From: Jannaschia seosinensis
Lineage (GTDB): Bacteria > Pseudomonadota > Alphaproteobacteria > Rhodobacterales > Rhodobacteraceae
Length of the DNA stretch: 51,497 nt
Direction of reading: 5' to 3'
NCBI RefSeq assembly: GCF_001408515.1
Contig: NZ_CYPR01000142.1
Location: forward strand, 1 to 51,497
A program made the position numbers and the translations under genes. The notes beneath the pieces were generated by a model. The model saw nothing but the letters and a program-made list of their open reading frames with translations. It made no database searches and had not been told where the DNA came from. Positions 27,216 to 36,472 of this stretch are shown here, piece after piece; position 1 is the first letter of the stretch, and each line of letters starts with the position of its first letter.

Positions 27216-28113
27216 CGCTTCTCAAAAACGGCCGATGCGCCGCGGCTTGTCTGCGCTGATGGCCGATGCCGGCGTTGATGCGACCGATATCGGCAAACGG
27301 TCTGCAACAGCTGAACGCCATGTTCCGATAGAGACATTGTCTCCAAATCCCGACCAGCCTCGTCGGTTTTTCGATGAGGACGCTCTCTCCGATCTTTCGG
27401 CTTCGATCGCACAGAAAGGAATTCTTCAACCTCTGATTGTCCGACCACTCACCGGCTCGGATCAGTATCAAATCGTTGCTGGCGAGCGTCGGTGGCGAGC
27501 GGCTCAACGTGCGGGCCTACATGAGGTCCCTGTCCTCGTTCGAGATTTCAGCGACACGGAAGTGCTGGAGATCGGTATCATTGAGAACATTCAGCGCGCC
27601 GACCTCAACGCGATTGAGGAGGCTCTCGGCTTCCGGCAGCTAATGGATCGTTTCGGCCATACCCAAGATCAGCTTTCTACCGTCCTTGGCAAGTCGCGCA
27701 GCCATATCGCAAACCTCATGAGGCTTCTGAAGCTTCCCGATCCTGTCCAAGAGTATGTGCGGCAAGGGACCTTGTCCGCCGGGCATGCCCGGGCGCTGAT
27801 CAGTTCGGAGCAGCCTGAGGACTTGGCACGCCAAGTGATCTCGCGGGGTCTTTCGGTGCGAGACACCGAGAAGCTGGTTAAAGGCCGCCCGGAAAGCACC
27901 TCCCCAACGAAGAAAAAAGTCCGGAGCTCAAATAAAGACGCCGATACCAAAGCCCTCGAAGGCGATCTTTCCGCAGCTCTTTCTCTCGGAGTGACCATAG
28001 ATCATGATGCGGGCGCCGAAGGTGGAAGCGTCACGATCCGCTACGACTCTCTCGAGGAGCTTGATCGGCTCTGTAATCTTCTTTCGTCAGGTCTCGGTGA
28101 GGATAGCCGCTAG
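27208..28113 (+). CDS. parB: chromosome partitioning protein ParB
   Basis: A 301-residue CTP-dependent DNA clamp that loads at parS and spreads. The N-terminal peptide MRRGLSALMAD would stimulate ParA. The CTPase motif is GERRWRAA (about 92-99), with ENIQRADLN (about 126) as the second conserved box. The HTH near LSTVLGKSRSHIANLMRLLKLP recognises parS, and a C-terminal dimerisation domain follows. Its 3' end overlaps the convergent hemW by 27 bases. Confidence 0.97.
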   Translation: MADASQKRPMRRGLSALMADAGVDATDIGKRSATAERHVPIETLSPNPDQPRRFFDEDALSDLSASIAQKGILQPLIVRPLTGSDQYQIVAGERRWRAAQRAGLHEVPVLVRDFSDTEVLEIGIIENIQRADLNAIEEALGFRQLMDRFGHTQDQLSTVLGKSRSHIANLMRLLKLPDPVQEYVRQGTLSAGHARALISSEQPEDLARQVISRGLSVRDTEKLVKGRPESTSPTKKKVRSSNKDADTKALEGDLSAALSLGVTIDHDAGAEGGSVTIRYDSLEELDRLCNLLSSGLGEDSR

Positions 28114-29256
28114 AACTGCATTCAGAACAAGAGCGCCGGAAGCAGTCGCGATTAGGCGGCTCGGCGCGCGCACTAGGTAACCTTCTTCGACAAGCTCATC
28201 GACCCTGCGAGTATCTAACTGCTTGGAGAGGGAAGCGACATAGTCAAGATCGATACCTTCGTCCAACCTCAGACCCATCATGACGTATTCATCTGCGACG
28301 CCGGTTTTCTGCAAGTACTCAACATGCGCGGTCCCAGTTCCAGAATCTTCATTTGCGGCCAGCCACTTCTGGGGCATCTTGTGGGCCTCCGAGGCCGACC
28401 GGTCTGCTCCGATTGTGACACGCCCGTGGGCTCCGGGACCGACACCGATCCAATCACCCCCGCGCCAATAAATAAAGTTGTGCCGGCTTTCGCGTCCGGG
28501 GACAGCGTGGTTCGACGTTTCGTAGCGACGAAACCCTGCTTCCGCACAAAGCTCTTGGGTCACGTGCCACAGGTCGACGGCCCGATCCTCATCCGGCAGT
28601 CCATTTAGCCGCCCCACGGCATGGCGGGCACCAAACGCCGTCCCCTCCTCGATTGTCAGCTGATACAGTGACAGATGCTCTCCAGCGAAGGTCAGCGCCT
28701 CTTTAAGTTCCCGTTCCCAAGCCGCGGCGGGTTGATCCTGTCGCGCATAGATTAAATCGAACGACACACGATCCGTTACCGACCGTGCCACCTCATAGGC
28801 ATGGCGACCTTCTGCAACGGAATGCAGGCGACCAAGCCGCCGCAAGTCTGCGTCGTCCAAAGCTTGAAGCCCGACCGAGAAGCGATTTACTCCGGCGGCC
28901 CCAAAGGCATTAAAGCGTTCCGCTTCCACTGATGTCGGGTTCGCCTCCAGCGTCACCTCCAGATCATTCGCAGGAGTCCACAGGGTTCGCGCCGCTGCAA
29001 CAATTGCCGCGACCGTCTCAGGAGGCATAAGGGACGGCGTGCCGCCGCCAAAGAATATGCTTGATAAAACTCGTCCGGAGGTGCGTTCCGCCCAATATTC
29101 GAGATCTCGGAGCATTGCCGCGCGCCAACGATCCTGATCAACAGCGGAGACCACATGCGAATTGAAGTCACAATAAGGGCATTTGGCAGCACAAAACGGC
29201 CAGTGTACGTACAGCCCGAAGCCGCCACGCTGCCAATTTTCCACATTCCACTCCAT
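28087..29256 (-). CDS. hemW: radical SAM heme chaperone HemW
   Basis: A 389-residue radical SAM protein. The cluster motif CxxxCxxC is CAAKCPYC (22-29) followed by Asp-Phe, the pattern of HemW rather than the coproporphyrinogen oxidase HemN, which has a fourth Cys. GGGTPSLM, EANPT, NRFSVGLQALDD and HNFIYWRGGDWIGVGPGAHGR are family motifs. HemW inserts heme into respiratory enzymes in characterised species. It is convergent with parB. Confidence 0.92.
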   Translation of the reverse strand: MEWNVENWQRGGFGLYVHWPFCAAKCPYCDFNSHVVSAVDQDRWRAAMLRDLEYWAERTSGRVLSSIFFGGGTPSLMPPETVAAIVAAARTLWTPANDLEVTLEANPTSVEAERFNAFGAAGVNRFSVGLQALDDADLRRLGRLHSVAEGRHAYEVARSVTDRVSFDLIYARQDQPAAAWERELKEALTFAGEHLSLYQLTIEEGTAFGARHAVGRLNGLPDEDRAVDLWHVTQELCAEAGFRRYETSNHAVPGRESRHNFIYWRGGDWIGVGPGAHGRVTIGADRSASEAHKMPQKWLAANEDSGTGTAHVEYLQKTGVADEYVMMGLRLDEGIDLDYVASLSKQLDTRRVDELVEEGYLVRAPSRLIATASGALVLNAVLAAILTET

Positions 29257-29529
29257 TAATTGGTGACGTCGCGTCCCGACAGGGGAACCATCCGCAATGT
29301 CTTAAATCAGTGTTTTTGCAGCCTGATCCAGATCTCCGCCCGGGCTACAATGCGAGTCATCTGAGACACATCGATCAGCATTCAAAGTGTGCATCAACGG
29401 ATCAGGAAACAAAGCCGCCATCGACACCGACATGTTCAGCGTTGCTGTCAAAGATCCTTCCGTTGCGCCCTACCACGGTCCCTACGGATGTTCCGCACGA
29501 CGAGACGTCTGAAAGACACGAGACCTCAG
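29257..29529. other. 273-base interval, no gene recognised
   Basis: Between hemW and rdgB, which share a strand, I see no known RNA or protein family and no clean terminator. Short open frames exist, one of which includes KDPSVAPYHGPYGC, but none has a start with a ribosome site. It may be a decayed remnant. Confidence 0.4.
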
Positions 29530-30138
29530 CTACGTTGCCTCCAAAGCTGCAACCATCTTCGCGACCGCGACAGCCCGATGGCTGATCGCATTCTTTTCCG
29601 CTGCGTCCATTTCACCGAACGTGCGGTCATGCCCATCGGGCATGAAAATGGGATCGTAGCCGTGACCCGTTTCGCCACGCATAGGCCACACGATCCGACC
29701 AGGAACTTCCCCTTCAAATATGGCCTCAGCACCGTCCGGCCACATCAGCAGCAGCGTCGCATGGAACCGCGCCGTCCGCGGCTCTGGCGCATCGCGCGCC
29801 TCCAGTTCGTCCCAAGCCCGCTTCATAGCCAGTCGAAAATCCCGACCATCCGGCGTTTCGGCCCAGTCGGCGGTGTGCACGCCCGGCGCGCCATCCAGCC
29901 CGTCGATGACGATCCCCGAATCATCGGCCAAGGCAGGCAGACCCGTTGCGACCATAGCCGCACGGGCCTTGATCCGCGCATTTCCCAGAAAAGTCTCCTC
30001 GGTCTCCTCCGGCTCCGGAAGCTCAAAATCGACGTTGGAGCGACAGGTGATGCCACGTGGCCCGAGGATGGCGCGGAATTCGTCCAGCTTGCCGCGGTTA
30101 TGCGTGGCGATCAGGAGCGTATCGCCAATCTTCCTCAT
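29530..30138 (-). CDS. rdgB: dITP/XTP pyrophosphatase (HAM1-like)
   Basis: A 202-residue RdgB/HAM1 enzyme that removes deaminated purine nucleotides (dITP, XTP) from the pool. Motifs are [13 protein letters not shown] at the N terminus, [36 protein letters not shown], and [20 protein letters not shown] with SHRAVA at the end. It overlaps rph by four bases (ATGA), a standard pairing. Confidence 0.96.
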   Translation of the reverse strand: MRKIGDTLLIATHNRGKLDEFRAILGPRGITCRSNVDFELPEPEETEETFLGNARIKARAAMVATGLPALADDSGIVIDGLDGAPGVHTADWAETPDGRDFRLAMKRAWDELEARDAPEPRTARFHATLLLMWPDGAEAIFEGEVPGRIVWPMRGETGHGYDPIFMPDGHDRTFGEMDAAEKNAISHRAVAVAKMVAALEAT

Positions 30139-30851
30139 CCGCCAACAGCCGCCTTCTGTGCAGCAACCAGATCACTCACGCCCTTCTCCGCCAAGGCCAT
30201 CATCTCCGCGAACTGATCCTGCCCGAAGGTCGCGCCTTCGGCCGAGGCTTGGATCTCGATCATTCGCCCTGCTCCGGTCATCACGAAGTTGCCGTCCGTT
30301 CCCGCCTCGCTATCCTCGGGATAATCGAGATCAAGGACCGGCTGCCCTGCATAGATGCCGCAGGACACTGCAGCCACGTGATCGAGGATTGGGTCCATCG
30401 TGATGTCGCCCGCAGCCATCAGCTTGTTCACAGCAAGGCGCAGCGCGATCCAGCCGCCGGTGATCGCGGCGCAACGTGTGCCGCCATCCGCTTGGATCAC
30501 GTCGCAGTCCACGGTGATCTGGCGTTCGCCCATTGCCTGCCGATCGATCCCCGCGCGCAGAGACCGTCCGATCAGGCGCTGAATCTCCTGTGTGCGGCCG
30601 GTTTGCTTGCCGCTCGACGCTTCGCGGCGCATGCGGGTCGTCGTCGCGCGCGGCAGCATTCCATATTCGGCGGTCACCCATCCCTGCCCCGTATTTCTCA
30701 GAAACGGCGGCACCCGCTCCTCAAGCGATGCCGTGCACAGAACGTGCGTATCCCCGCAGCGGATCATGCAGGATCCTTCGGCATGACGGGTGATGTCGGT
30801 TTCTATCGAAATCGTGCGCATCTCGTCGAGGCTACGGCCGGAAGGTCTCAT
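30135..30851 (-). CDS. rph: ribonuclease PH
   Basis: A 238-residue phosphorolytic 3'-5' exoribonuclease that trims tRNA 3' ends. It begins [19 protein letters not shown] and contains GCDGTHVLC-type segment [51 protein letters not shown], and [24 protein letters not shown] precedes ATG 30851. It is full length, unlike the truncated K-12 version. hrcA is divergent from it. Confidence 0.97.
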   Translation of the reverse strand: MRPSGRSLDEMRTISIETDITRHAEGSCMIRCGDTHVLCTASLEERVPPFLRNTGQGWVTAEYGMLPRATTTRMRREASSGKQTGRTQEIQRLIGRSLRAGIDRQAMGERQITVDCDVIQADGGTRCAAITGGWIALRLAVNKLMAAGDITMDPILDHVAAVSCGIYAGQPVLDLDYPEDSEAGTDGNFVMTGAGRMIEIQASAEGATFGQDQFAEMMALAEKGVSDLVAAQKAAVGG

Positions 30852-30970
30852 CTTGTCTCTCCATTTGTCGGTCCGGTCCCTGCAACAGGGCCCGCCGGCG
30901 CGCAAGGCCACGATTGACCGCCGCGCCCGGGATGCATAGATCCCTCACGCTCCGAATGGATTGCTTAGGA

Positions 30971-32035
30971 ATGATTGAGAACGCCCAGATCCTGTCCGAG
31001 ATGAACCACCGGTCCCGCGAAGTCTTTCGCCGGGTGGTCGAGGGCTATCTCGGCACGGGCGATCCCGTCGGAAGTCGTACCCTCACCCGCACCATGTCGG
31101 AGAAGGTCTCGGCCGCGACGATCCGGAACGTGATGCAGGATCTTGAATATCTCGGCCTCATCCAGGCGCCGCACATTTCCGCCGGCCGCATTCCGACGCA
31201 GGCGGGCCTTCGGATGTTCGTCGACGGCTTGCTCGAGGCGCAATTGGGCGACGAGGACCGGGAGCGGATCGAGGCGACCGTCGGCGCCTCCGAGGACGAC
31301 GTGAGCGCCTTGATGGACCGGGTCGGCAGCGCATTGTCAGGGATCACTCAGGGTGCATCGCTGGTGCTGTCGCCGAAGCGCGAGGCGCCGATTCGCCATA
31401 TCGAGTTTGTCAGCCTTGCGCCGGATCGTGCGCTGGTGGTGCTGGTCTTCGCCGACGGCCATGTCGAAAACCGCGTCTTCCAGCCGCCTCCGGGCCAGAC
31501 GCCCTCGGCCATGCGCGAAGCGGCGAACCTGCTGAACTCGATGATTGAAGGCCGCACGATCTCTGACCTCAAGGCGCTGATGACCGGCGAGGTCGCGGCA
31601 CGCCGGCGTGAGATCGACACCCTGGCGCATGACCTCATCGAAAAGGGCCTCGCCGTCTGGGAAAATGCCGGCCAGGACGGTGAGCGTCTGATCGTACGCG
31701 GTCGCGCGAACCTGCTTGAAGGCGGAACGGATGCTGAGAATCTCGAGCGCATCCGCCTGCTCTTCGACGATCTGGAGCGTAAGCGCGACATCACCGAGTT
31801 CCTGCAGCTCACCGAGGAAGGCGAGGGCGTACGGATCTTCATAGGCTCGGAGAACAAGTTGTTCTCGCTTTCCGGTTCATCTCTGGTGGTTTCTCCCTAT
31901 ATGAACGCGGATCGCAGGATCGTGGGCGCTGTCGGCGTCATCGGTCCGACGCGCCTCAATTACGGTCGGATCGTTCCGATCGTCGACTATACGGCACAAC
32001 TGGTCGGGCGGATGCTGTCCGGCCCCCGCGAATGA
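30971..32035 (+). CDS. hrcA: heat-inducible transcription repressor HrcA
   Basis: A 354-residue HrcA repressor: N-terminal winged helix (EVFRRVVEGYLGTGDPVGSRTLTR, VSAATIRNVMQDLEYLGLIQAPHISAGRIPT), GAF-like centre, and C-terminal VVSPYMNADRRIVGAVGVIGPTRLNYGRIVPIVDYTA. The start could also be a few codons upstream. HrcA normally binds the CIRCE inverted repeat. I see no CIRCE upstream of hrcA or grpE, so its targets are presumably elsewhere, such as groESL. grpE follows after 17 bases. Confidence 0.95.
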   Translation: MIENAQILSEMNHRSREVFRRVVEGYLGTGDPVGSRTLTRTMSEKVSAATIRNVMQDLEYLGLIQAPHISAGRIPTQAGLRMFVDGLLEAQLGDEDRERIEATVGASEDDVSALMDRVGSALSGITQGASLVLSPKREAPIRHIEFVSLAPDRALVVLVFADGHVENRVFQPPPGQTPSAMREAANLLNSMIEGRTISDLKALMTGEVAARRREIDTLAHDLIEKGLAVWENAGQDGERLIVRGRANLLEGGTDAENLERIRLLFDDLERKRDITEFLQLTEEGEGVRIFIGSENKLFSLSGSSLVVSPYMNADRRIVGAVGVIGPTRLNYGRIVPIVDYTAQLVGRMLSGPRE

Positions 32036-32052
32036 AAGACTGAGGACCGAGT

Positions 32053-32616
32053 ATGGCAAAGCCCAAGGAAGAGACGTTTCTCGACGACCCCGAGATGATG
32101 GACGAGGATTTCGACCTCGACGCCGCGATGGAGGAAGAGCCGGAGACGCAGCAGACCGGCCGTGAGGCCGTCGATGCCATCGTCGCCGAACGCGACGAGA
32201 TGCGCGACCGCCTGATGCGTGCGCTGGCCGAGACCGAGAACGTCCGCAAGCGCGCCGCCCGCGAGCGCGTCGAAGCGGAGCAATACGGCAGTTCCAAGCT
32301 GGCCCGTGACATCCTCCCGGTCTATGACAACCTTCGCCGCGCCCTCGATGCCGCCGGAGGGGCCAATGACGCCGTCATCGAGGGTATCCAGCTTACGCTC
32401 AAGGAACTCATCGGCGTCCTCGGCAAGCACGGCATCACGCTCGTGTCACCCGAGATCGGCGACCGGTTCGATCCGCAGGTCCACCAGGCGATGTTCGAGG
32501 CCCCCGTGCCCGACACCAAGGCCGGCGACATCATTCAGGTCGCAACCGTGGGCTTTATGTTGCACGACCGCCTTCTGCGCCCGGCGCAGGTCGGCGTCTC
32601 CAGCACGCCGTCCTGA
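32053..32616 (+). CDS. grpE: nucleotide exchange factor GrpE
   Basis: A 187-residue DnaK nucleotide-exchange factor. An acidic N-terminal region (ETFLDDPEMMDEDFDLD) is followed by a long coiled coil (AERDEMRDRLMRALAETENVRKRAARERVEAEQY) and the C-terminal beta domain ending ATVGFMLHDRLLRPAQVGVS. It forms a probable operon with hrcA. dnaK is not in the window. Confidence 0.96.
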   Translation: MAKPKEETFLDDPEMMDEDFDLDAAMEEEPETQQTGREAVDAIVAERDEMRDRLMRALAETENVRKRAARERVEAEQYGSSKLARDILPVYDNLRRALDAAGGANDAVIEGIQLTLKELIGVLGKHGITLVSPEIGDRFDPQVHQAMFEAPVPDTKAGDIIQVATVGFMLHDRLLRPAQVGVSSTPS

Positions 32617-32632
32617 TCCTCGGCGGTACGAT

Positions 32633-32667
32633 CCTCTGGAACGGAGCATGTCGCTTCGTTCCAGAGG
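32633..32667. terminator. strong stem-loop after grpE, no T run
   Basis: CCTCTGGAACG (32633-32643) and CGTTCCAGAGG (32657-32667) form a perfect 11-bp stem with a 13-base loop, 17 bases past the grpE stop. Without a T tract it may be a transcript-end stabiliser or part of a Rho-dependent end rather than an intrinsic terminator. Confidence 0.5.
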
Positions 32668-32807
32668 TTGATCAGTCAAAGTTCTGCGCCTTGAGTCTCT
32701 GACCCATCTATTTCCCGCGAGAAATCTTAATACTGGCGCAAGTTCTGCATCGCCGCCAGCGGACGAGAATCAGAGACCTCAGAGCACGCACTGACTCATC
32801 GGCTCCG

Positions 32808-32824
32808 GTTGCAGTTGCAGTTGC
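32808..32824 (+). repeat. short tandem repeat GTTGCA, nearly three copies
   Basis: GTTGCA GTTGCA GTTGC in a row. It is non-coding and short, and could vary in copy number. Confidence 0.6.
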
Positions 32825-33099
32825 TGGCGCATTTTCCGCCGGATGCGCGAGGGCGATGATCGAAAGTGCGGATGTAGCTCCGGGAATCTAAGCTCCAGCT
32901 CAAAAGACTGACCGCTGAAAGCTTCCTGCCATTGGCAAGCTGGTCGGTTTTTCGGTCTGAGGCCTCGGAAGTGCCTCCCCGTTCAGACGGTGCCGCTGTA
33001 ATCCGATACCACCCGATAAGTCTGCGACCGCCATTCGCGACGAAGACGCGTCGGTTCGTGGAGGCAATCACCCTCACCAGGACTGCCCCCGACAGAAGA

Positions 33100-34485
33100 T
33101 CAATGAAACTCCCAGAGCGATGCCCCGACCGTCCAGGCGTCGGTACCGGCAGGGCGCGTCATCGCCGGCTCGCCCCTCACCTCGCAACCCTGACGTACGC
33201 AGAGGCGGCAGGACGGTCCGATTGCGAGCGGATCGGGTTCTGCCGCCGCCTCATAGGCTGTTCCTGTCGCCGCATCGGCCGGCAGCCCTAGCATCACGGC
33301 ACGGCGGGGTCCGCTCCGATCCAACCCATGACACGTGACCACGAAGCGCGCGCCGTCGGGCATCTCGACGAGGCGCGTCTCGGACTCCCCCGGACGTCCT
33401 GAAAGCGTGAATACCGGCAGACGGGCGCAGCCGCCCCCGAAGGACGTCGCCGGAAACCCCCGCGCACCCCGCCGCTCCGTATCACGACCCAAAGCATCGC
33501 GCACCGTCACGAAGAAGGGCGGCCCGGACGCGTTGATACGTCGGAGCGACACGAGCCTGTGCGCCGCATGAACGTGCCCTGCCCCGGATGTCGTGGCGAG
33601 CGCCGAAAGGTCGTAGCGAACTCGTCCGGCCGCTTCCCGGAACCGCGTATAGGGCATCGCCAGAGCCCGACCGGCGACCTCGCGCAGATGACGGTCCACA
33701 AGGCGGCGAACCTCATCAGTTTCCGTCCCGGCAAGCTCCTCCAGCGTCTGCGCCATCACGTCCGGAGCGCCGAACCGCATGGCCTCCGCCGCGATCCAGA
33801 CCATCCTGTCACTGGGGTCAAGCGCATCCGACACGTAGAGCTGCCCACGATGTCGGTCGGATCTCACCCGCCACAAAGGCATCGAGGCGGCGGGCACGAG
33901 GCGCAACGTCATGCGGTGCTCCGTCTCCAGCCAGTCCGCAAGCGCCGCCTCGCGCAGCGCCCGTCGCGGCAGCCGCGCATCCAGCGCCTCGGCGGCGTCG
34001 TCGAGATCGGGGTCATGGCAGGGTCGCGGTTCGAACAGGTCGCGAAACCGCTGCGCCGGTGGCAGGTCGATTGTCGCCGCACCCGCTCCCTGCTCGGCCA
34101 GTTTACCCGATAGATCGGCCAGCCGGTCCAAGGCCTCGCGGTAGGCGCGGTAAAGCTTGACCACTCCGGCCGACGCGGCGGGCGCGGTATCCGCCATATC
34201 CGCCAATTCCCGCGGCCCCGTCAGCTCCGCCGACAGCAGCGGGTCGTCGAACGCCTCACGAAGCCCCTGAAGTTCTCCGCCACCGCGACCGAGCGTCCCG
34301 AGATCGATCGCATGTTCCGTGGCCAGCGCCAGCAGGACCGGAGCCGTCAGAGGTCGCTGGTTGCGTTCGATCAAGTTGAGATAGCTTGCCGAGATCCCGA
34401 GCGAGCGCGCCATGTCCGCCTGCGTCAGTCCAAGTTCCACCCGCGCCCGGCGTACGCGCGGTCCGGCAAAGAGTTTCTCCGACAT
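33100..34485 (-). CDS. ScfR/RamB-type XRE transcriptional regulator of acyl-CoA metabolism
   Basis: A 461-residue regulator with an N-terminal Cro/CI HTH (about 8-62: RRARVELGLTQADMARSLGISASYLNLIERNQRPL), a middle region related to IrrE/ImmA-like proteins but lacking an obvious HExxH, and a C-terminal DUF2083-type domain with CRLCVRQGCEVR. This is the short-chain fatty acyl-CoA regulator family (PccR, MccR, RamB), whose members control propionyl-CoA or isocitrate lyase genes. It is divergent from aceA, so aceA is the obvious target. AAGGAG precedes the ATG, and a palindrome at 34510-34532 overlaps its leader, suggesting autoregulation. Confidence 0.88.
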   Translation of the reverse strand: MSEKLFAGPRVRRARVELGLTQADMARSLGISASYLNLIERNQRPLTAPVLLALATEHAIDLGTLGRGGGELQGLREAFDDPLLSAELTGPRELADMADTAPAASAGVVKLYRAYREALDRLADLSGKLAEQGAGAATIDLPPAQRFRDLFEPRPCHDPDLDDAAEALDARLPRRALREAALADWLETEHRMTLRLVPAASMPLWRVRSDRHRGQLYVSDALDPSDRMVWIAAEAMRFGAPDVMAQTLEELAGTETDEVRRLVDRHLREVAGRALAMPYTRFREAAGRVRYDLSALATTSGAGHVHAAHRLVSLRRINASGPPFFVTVRDALGRDTERRGARGFPATSFGGGCARLPVFTLSGRPGESETRLVEMPDGARFVVTCHGLDRSGPRRAVMLGLPADAATGTAYEAAAEPDPLAIGPSCRLCVRQGCEVRGEPAMTRPAGTDAWTVGASLWEFH

Positions 34486-34494
34486 GGCGTCTCC

Positions 34495-34532
34495 TTTACA
34501 GATTCACAAATTTACAGAACCGATCTGTAAAT
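34495..34532. promoter_or_regulatory. candidate operator between the ScfR-type regulator and aceA
   Basis: A perfect inverted repeat ATTTACAGA (34510-34518) and TCTGTAAAT (34524-34532) with a 5-base centre, plus a third half-site TTTACAG at 34495-34501. It lies 10 to 47 bases before the regulator start codon and about 120 bases before aceA. ScfR-family proteins bind related TTTGCAAA-type sites, so this is a plausible variant operator. Binding is inferred. Confidence 0.65.
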
Positions 34533-34654
34533 ATCCATACGGTGTAACCCGAATCTCGATGCTGCAGAGCGGAAAGACGAATACCGCCCGCCAAACAAGG
34601 CGTAGGTAAGGACCATACGCTGCGCGGACGCCCGCGCGAAAACGGGAGATCGAC

Positions 34655-35956
<1,302 letters not shown>

Positions 35957-35969
35957 GACCGCGACAATG

Positions 35970-35991
35970 CCGCCCCGGAGGCCCGGGGCGG
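35970..35991. terminator. stem-loop between aceA and the small downstream gene
   Basis: CCGCCCCGG (35970-35978) and CCGGGGCGG (35983-35991) pair perfectly around a 4-base loop, 14 bases past the aceA stop. No T run follows, so it is more likely an mRNA stabiliser or attenuator setting aceA above the next gene than a full terminator. Confidence 0.45.
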
Positions 35992-36022
35992 TGCCACGCA
36001 AACGTCAGACCAGGAGGTCACC

Positions 36023-36262
36023 ATGACCGAGACCGTTTCCTTCAAGCCCCCCGTGCGCGAACGCGCCGAGGCTCAGTCCGCCGAAATGACAGAAGAGCAG
36101 GCCAAGTGCGTGCGTCAGGTTGCGAACGAATTGCACCGCCTCAACCAAGCGGTGATCCAGCTTGTCGAAAGTGGCGTCAGCGTGGAAATCCTGCGCACGT
36201 CCCGTCACCACGCCGACGGCGCTTGGGGCGACATGGTCGTGCCGGTGGTTGTCCGGCGCTAA
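36023..36262 (+). CDS. small conserved-looking protein of unknown function downstream of aceA
   Basis: A 79-residue protein, MTETVSFKPPVRERAEAQSAEMT..., with a central helix EEQAKCVRQVANELHRLNQAVIQLVESGVSVEILRTSRHH and a hydrophobic end DMVVPVVVRR. An excellent ribosome site (AGGAGG) precedes the ATG by 6 bases, so it is surely translated. It lies 66 bases after aceA and may share its transcript through the stem-loop. I do not recognise a family and assign no function. Confidence 0.75.
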   Translation: MTETVSFKPPVRERAEAQSAEMTEEQAKCVRQVANELHRLNQAVIQLVESGVSVEILRTSRHHADGAWGDMVVPVVVRR

Positions 36263-36299
36263 CGGCGCCAAGAAAGCTGTGAAACAGGATTTCAAAAAC

Positions 36300-36376
36300 T
36301 GGTCGGGCAGAGAGGATTCGAACCTCCGACCCCCTGCTCCCGAAGCAGGTGCGCTACCAGGCTGCGCCACTGCCCG
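36300..36376 (-). tRNA. tRNA-Pro (anticodon CGG)
   Basis: On the minus strand: acceptor CGGGCAG pairs with CTGCCCG, D arm GCGC..GCGC, anticodon stem CCTGC/GCAGG with loop TTCGGGA (anticodon CGG), T arm with GGTTCGAATCC, and encoded CCA (36300-36302). The cloverleaf is complete. Confidence 0.97.
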
Positions 36377-36472
36377 ACCGGATGAGCGGCACATATCGAC
36401 AGGCTTCGAATGAGGCAAGGGCGAATGCGCGGCGGCGGCGGATCGTCGAGCGCCCGAGCGAAGAATTGTCTG

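Larger units (their letters stand above)
32617..33099. other. 483-base interval, no gene recognised
   Basis: Between grpE and the ScfR-type regulator (convergent). Apart from the stem-loop at 32633-32667 and a short tandem repeat at 32808-32824 I find no gene, tRNA or known RNA. GC is lower than in the neighbouring genes. A weak minus-strand frame (32796-33077) has no recognisable family and no ribosome site. Confidence 0.4.

Noticed and set aside
29257-29529. tmRNA, RNase P RNA or SRP RNA between hemW and rdgB
   Set aside because: None of the conserved core words of these RNAs is visible, and no stable terminal helix could be drawn.
33100-34485. ScfR-type regulator as an ImmA/IrrE metalloprotease
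   Set aside because: No HExxH motif is visible in the middle region, and the C-terminal Cys-containing domain and divergent aceA fit the acyl-CoA regulator family better.
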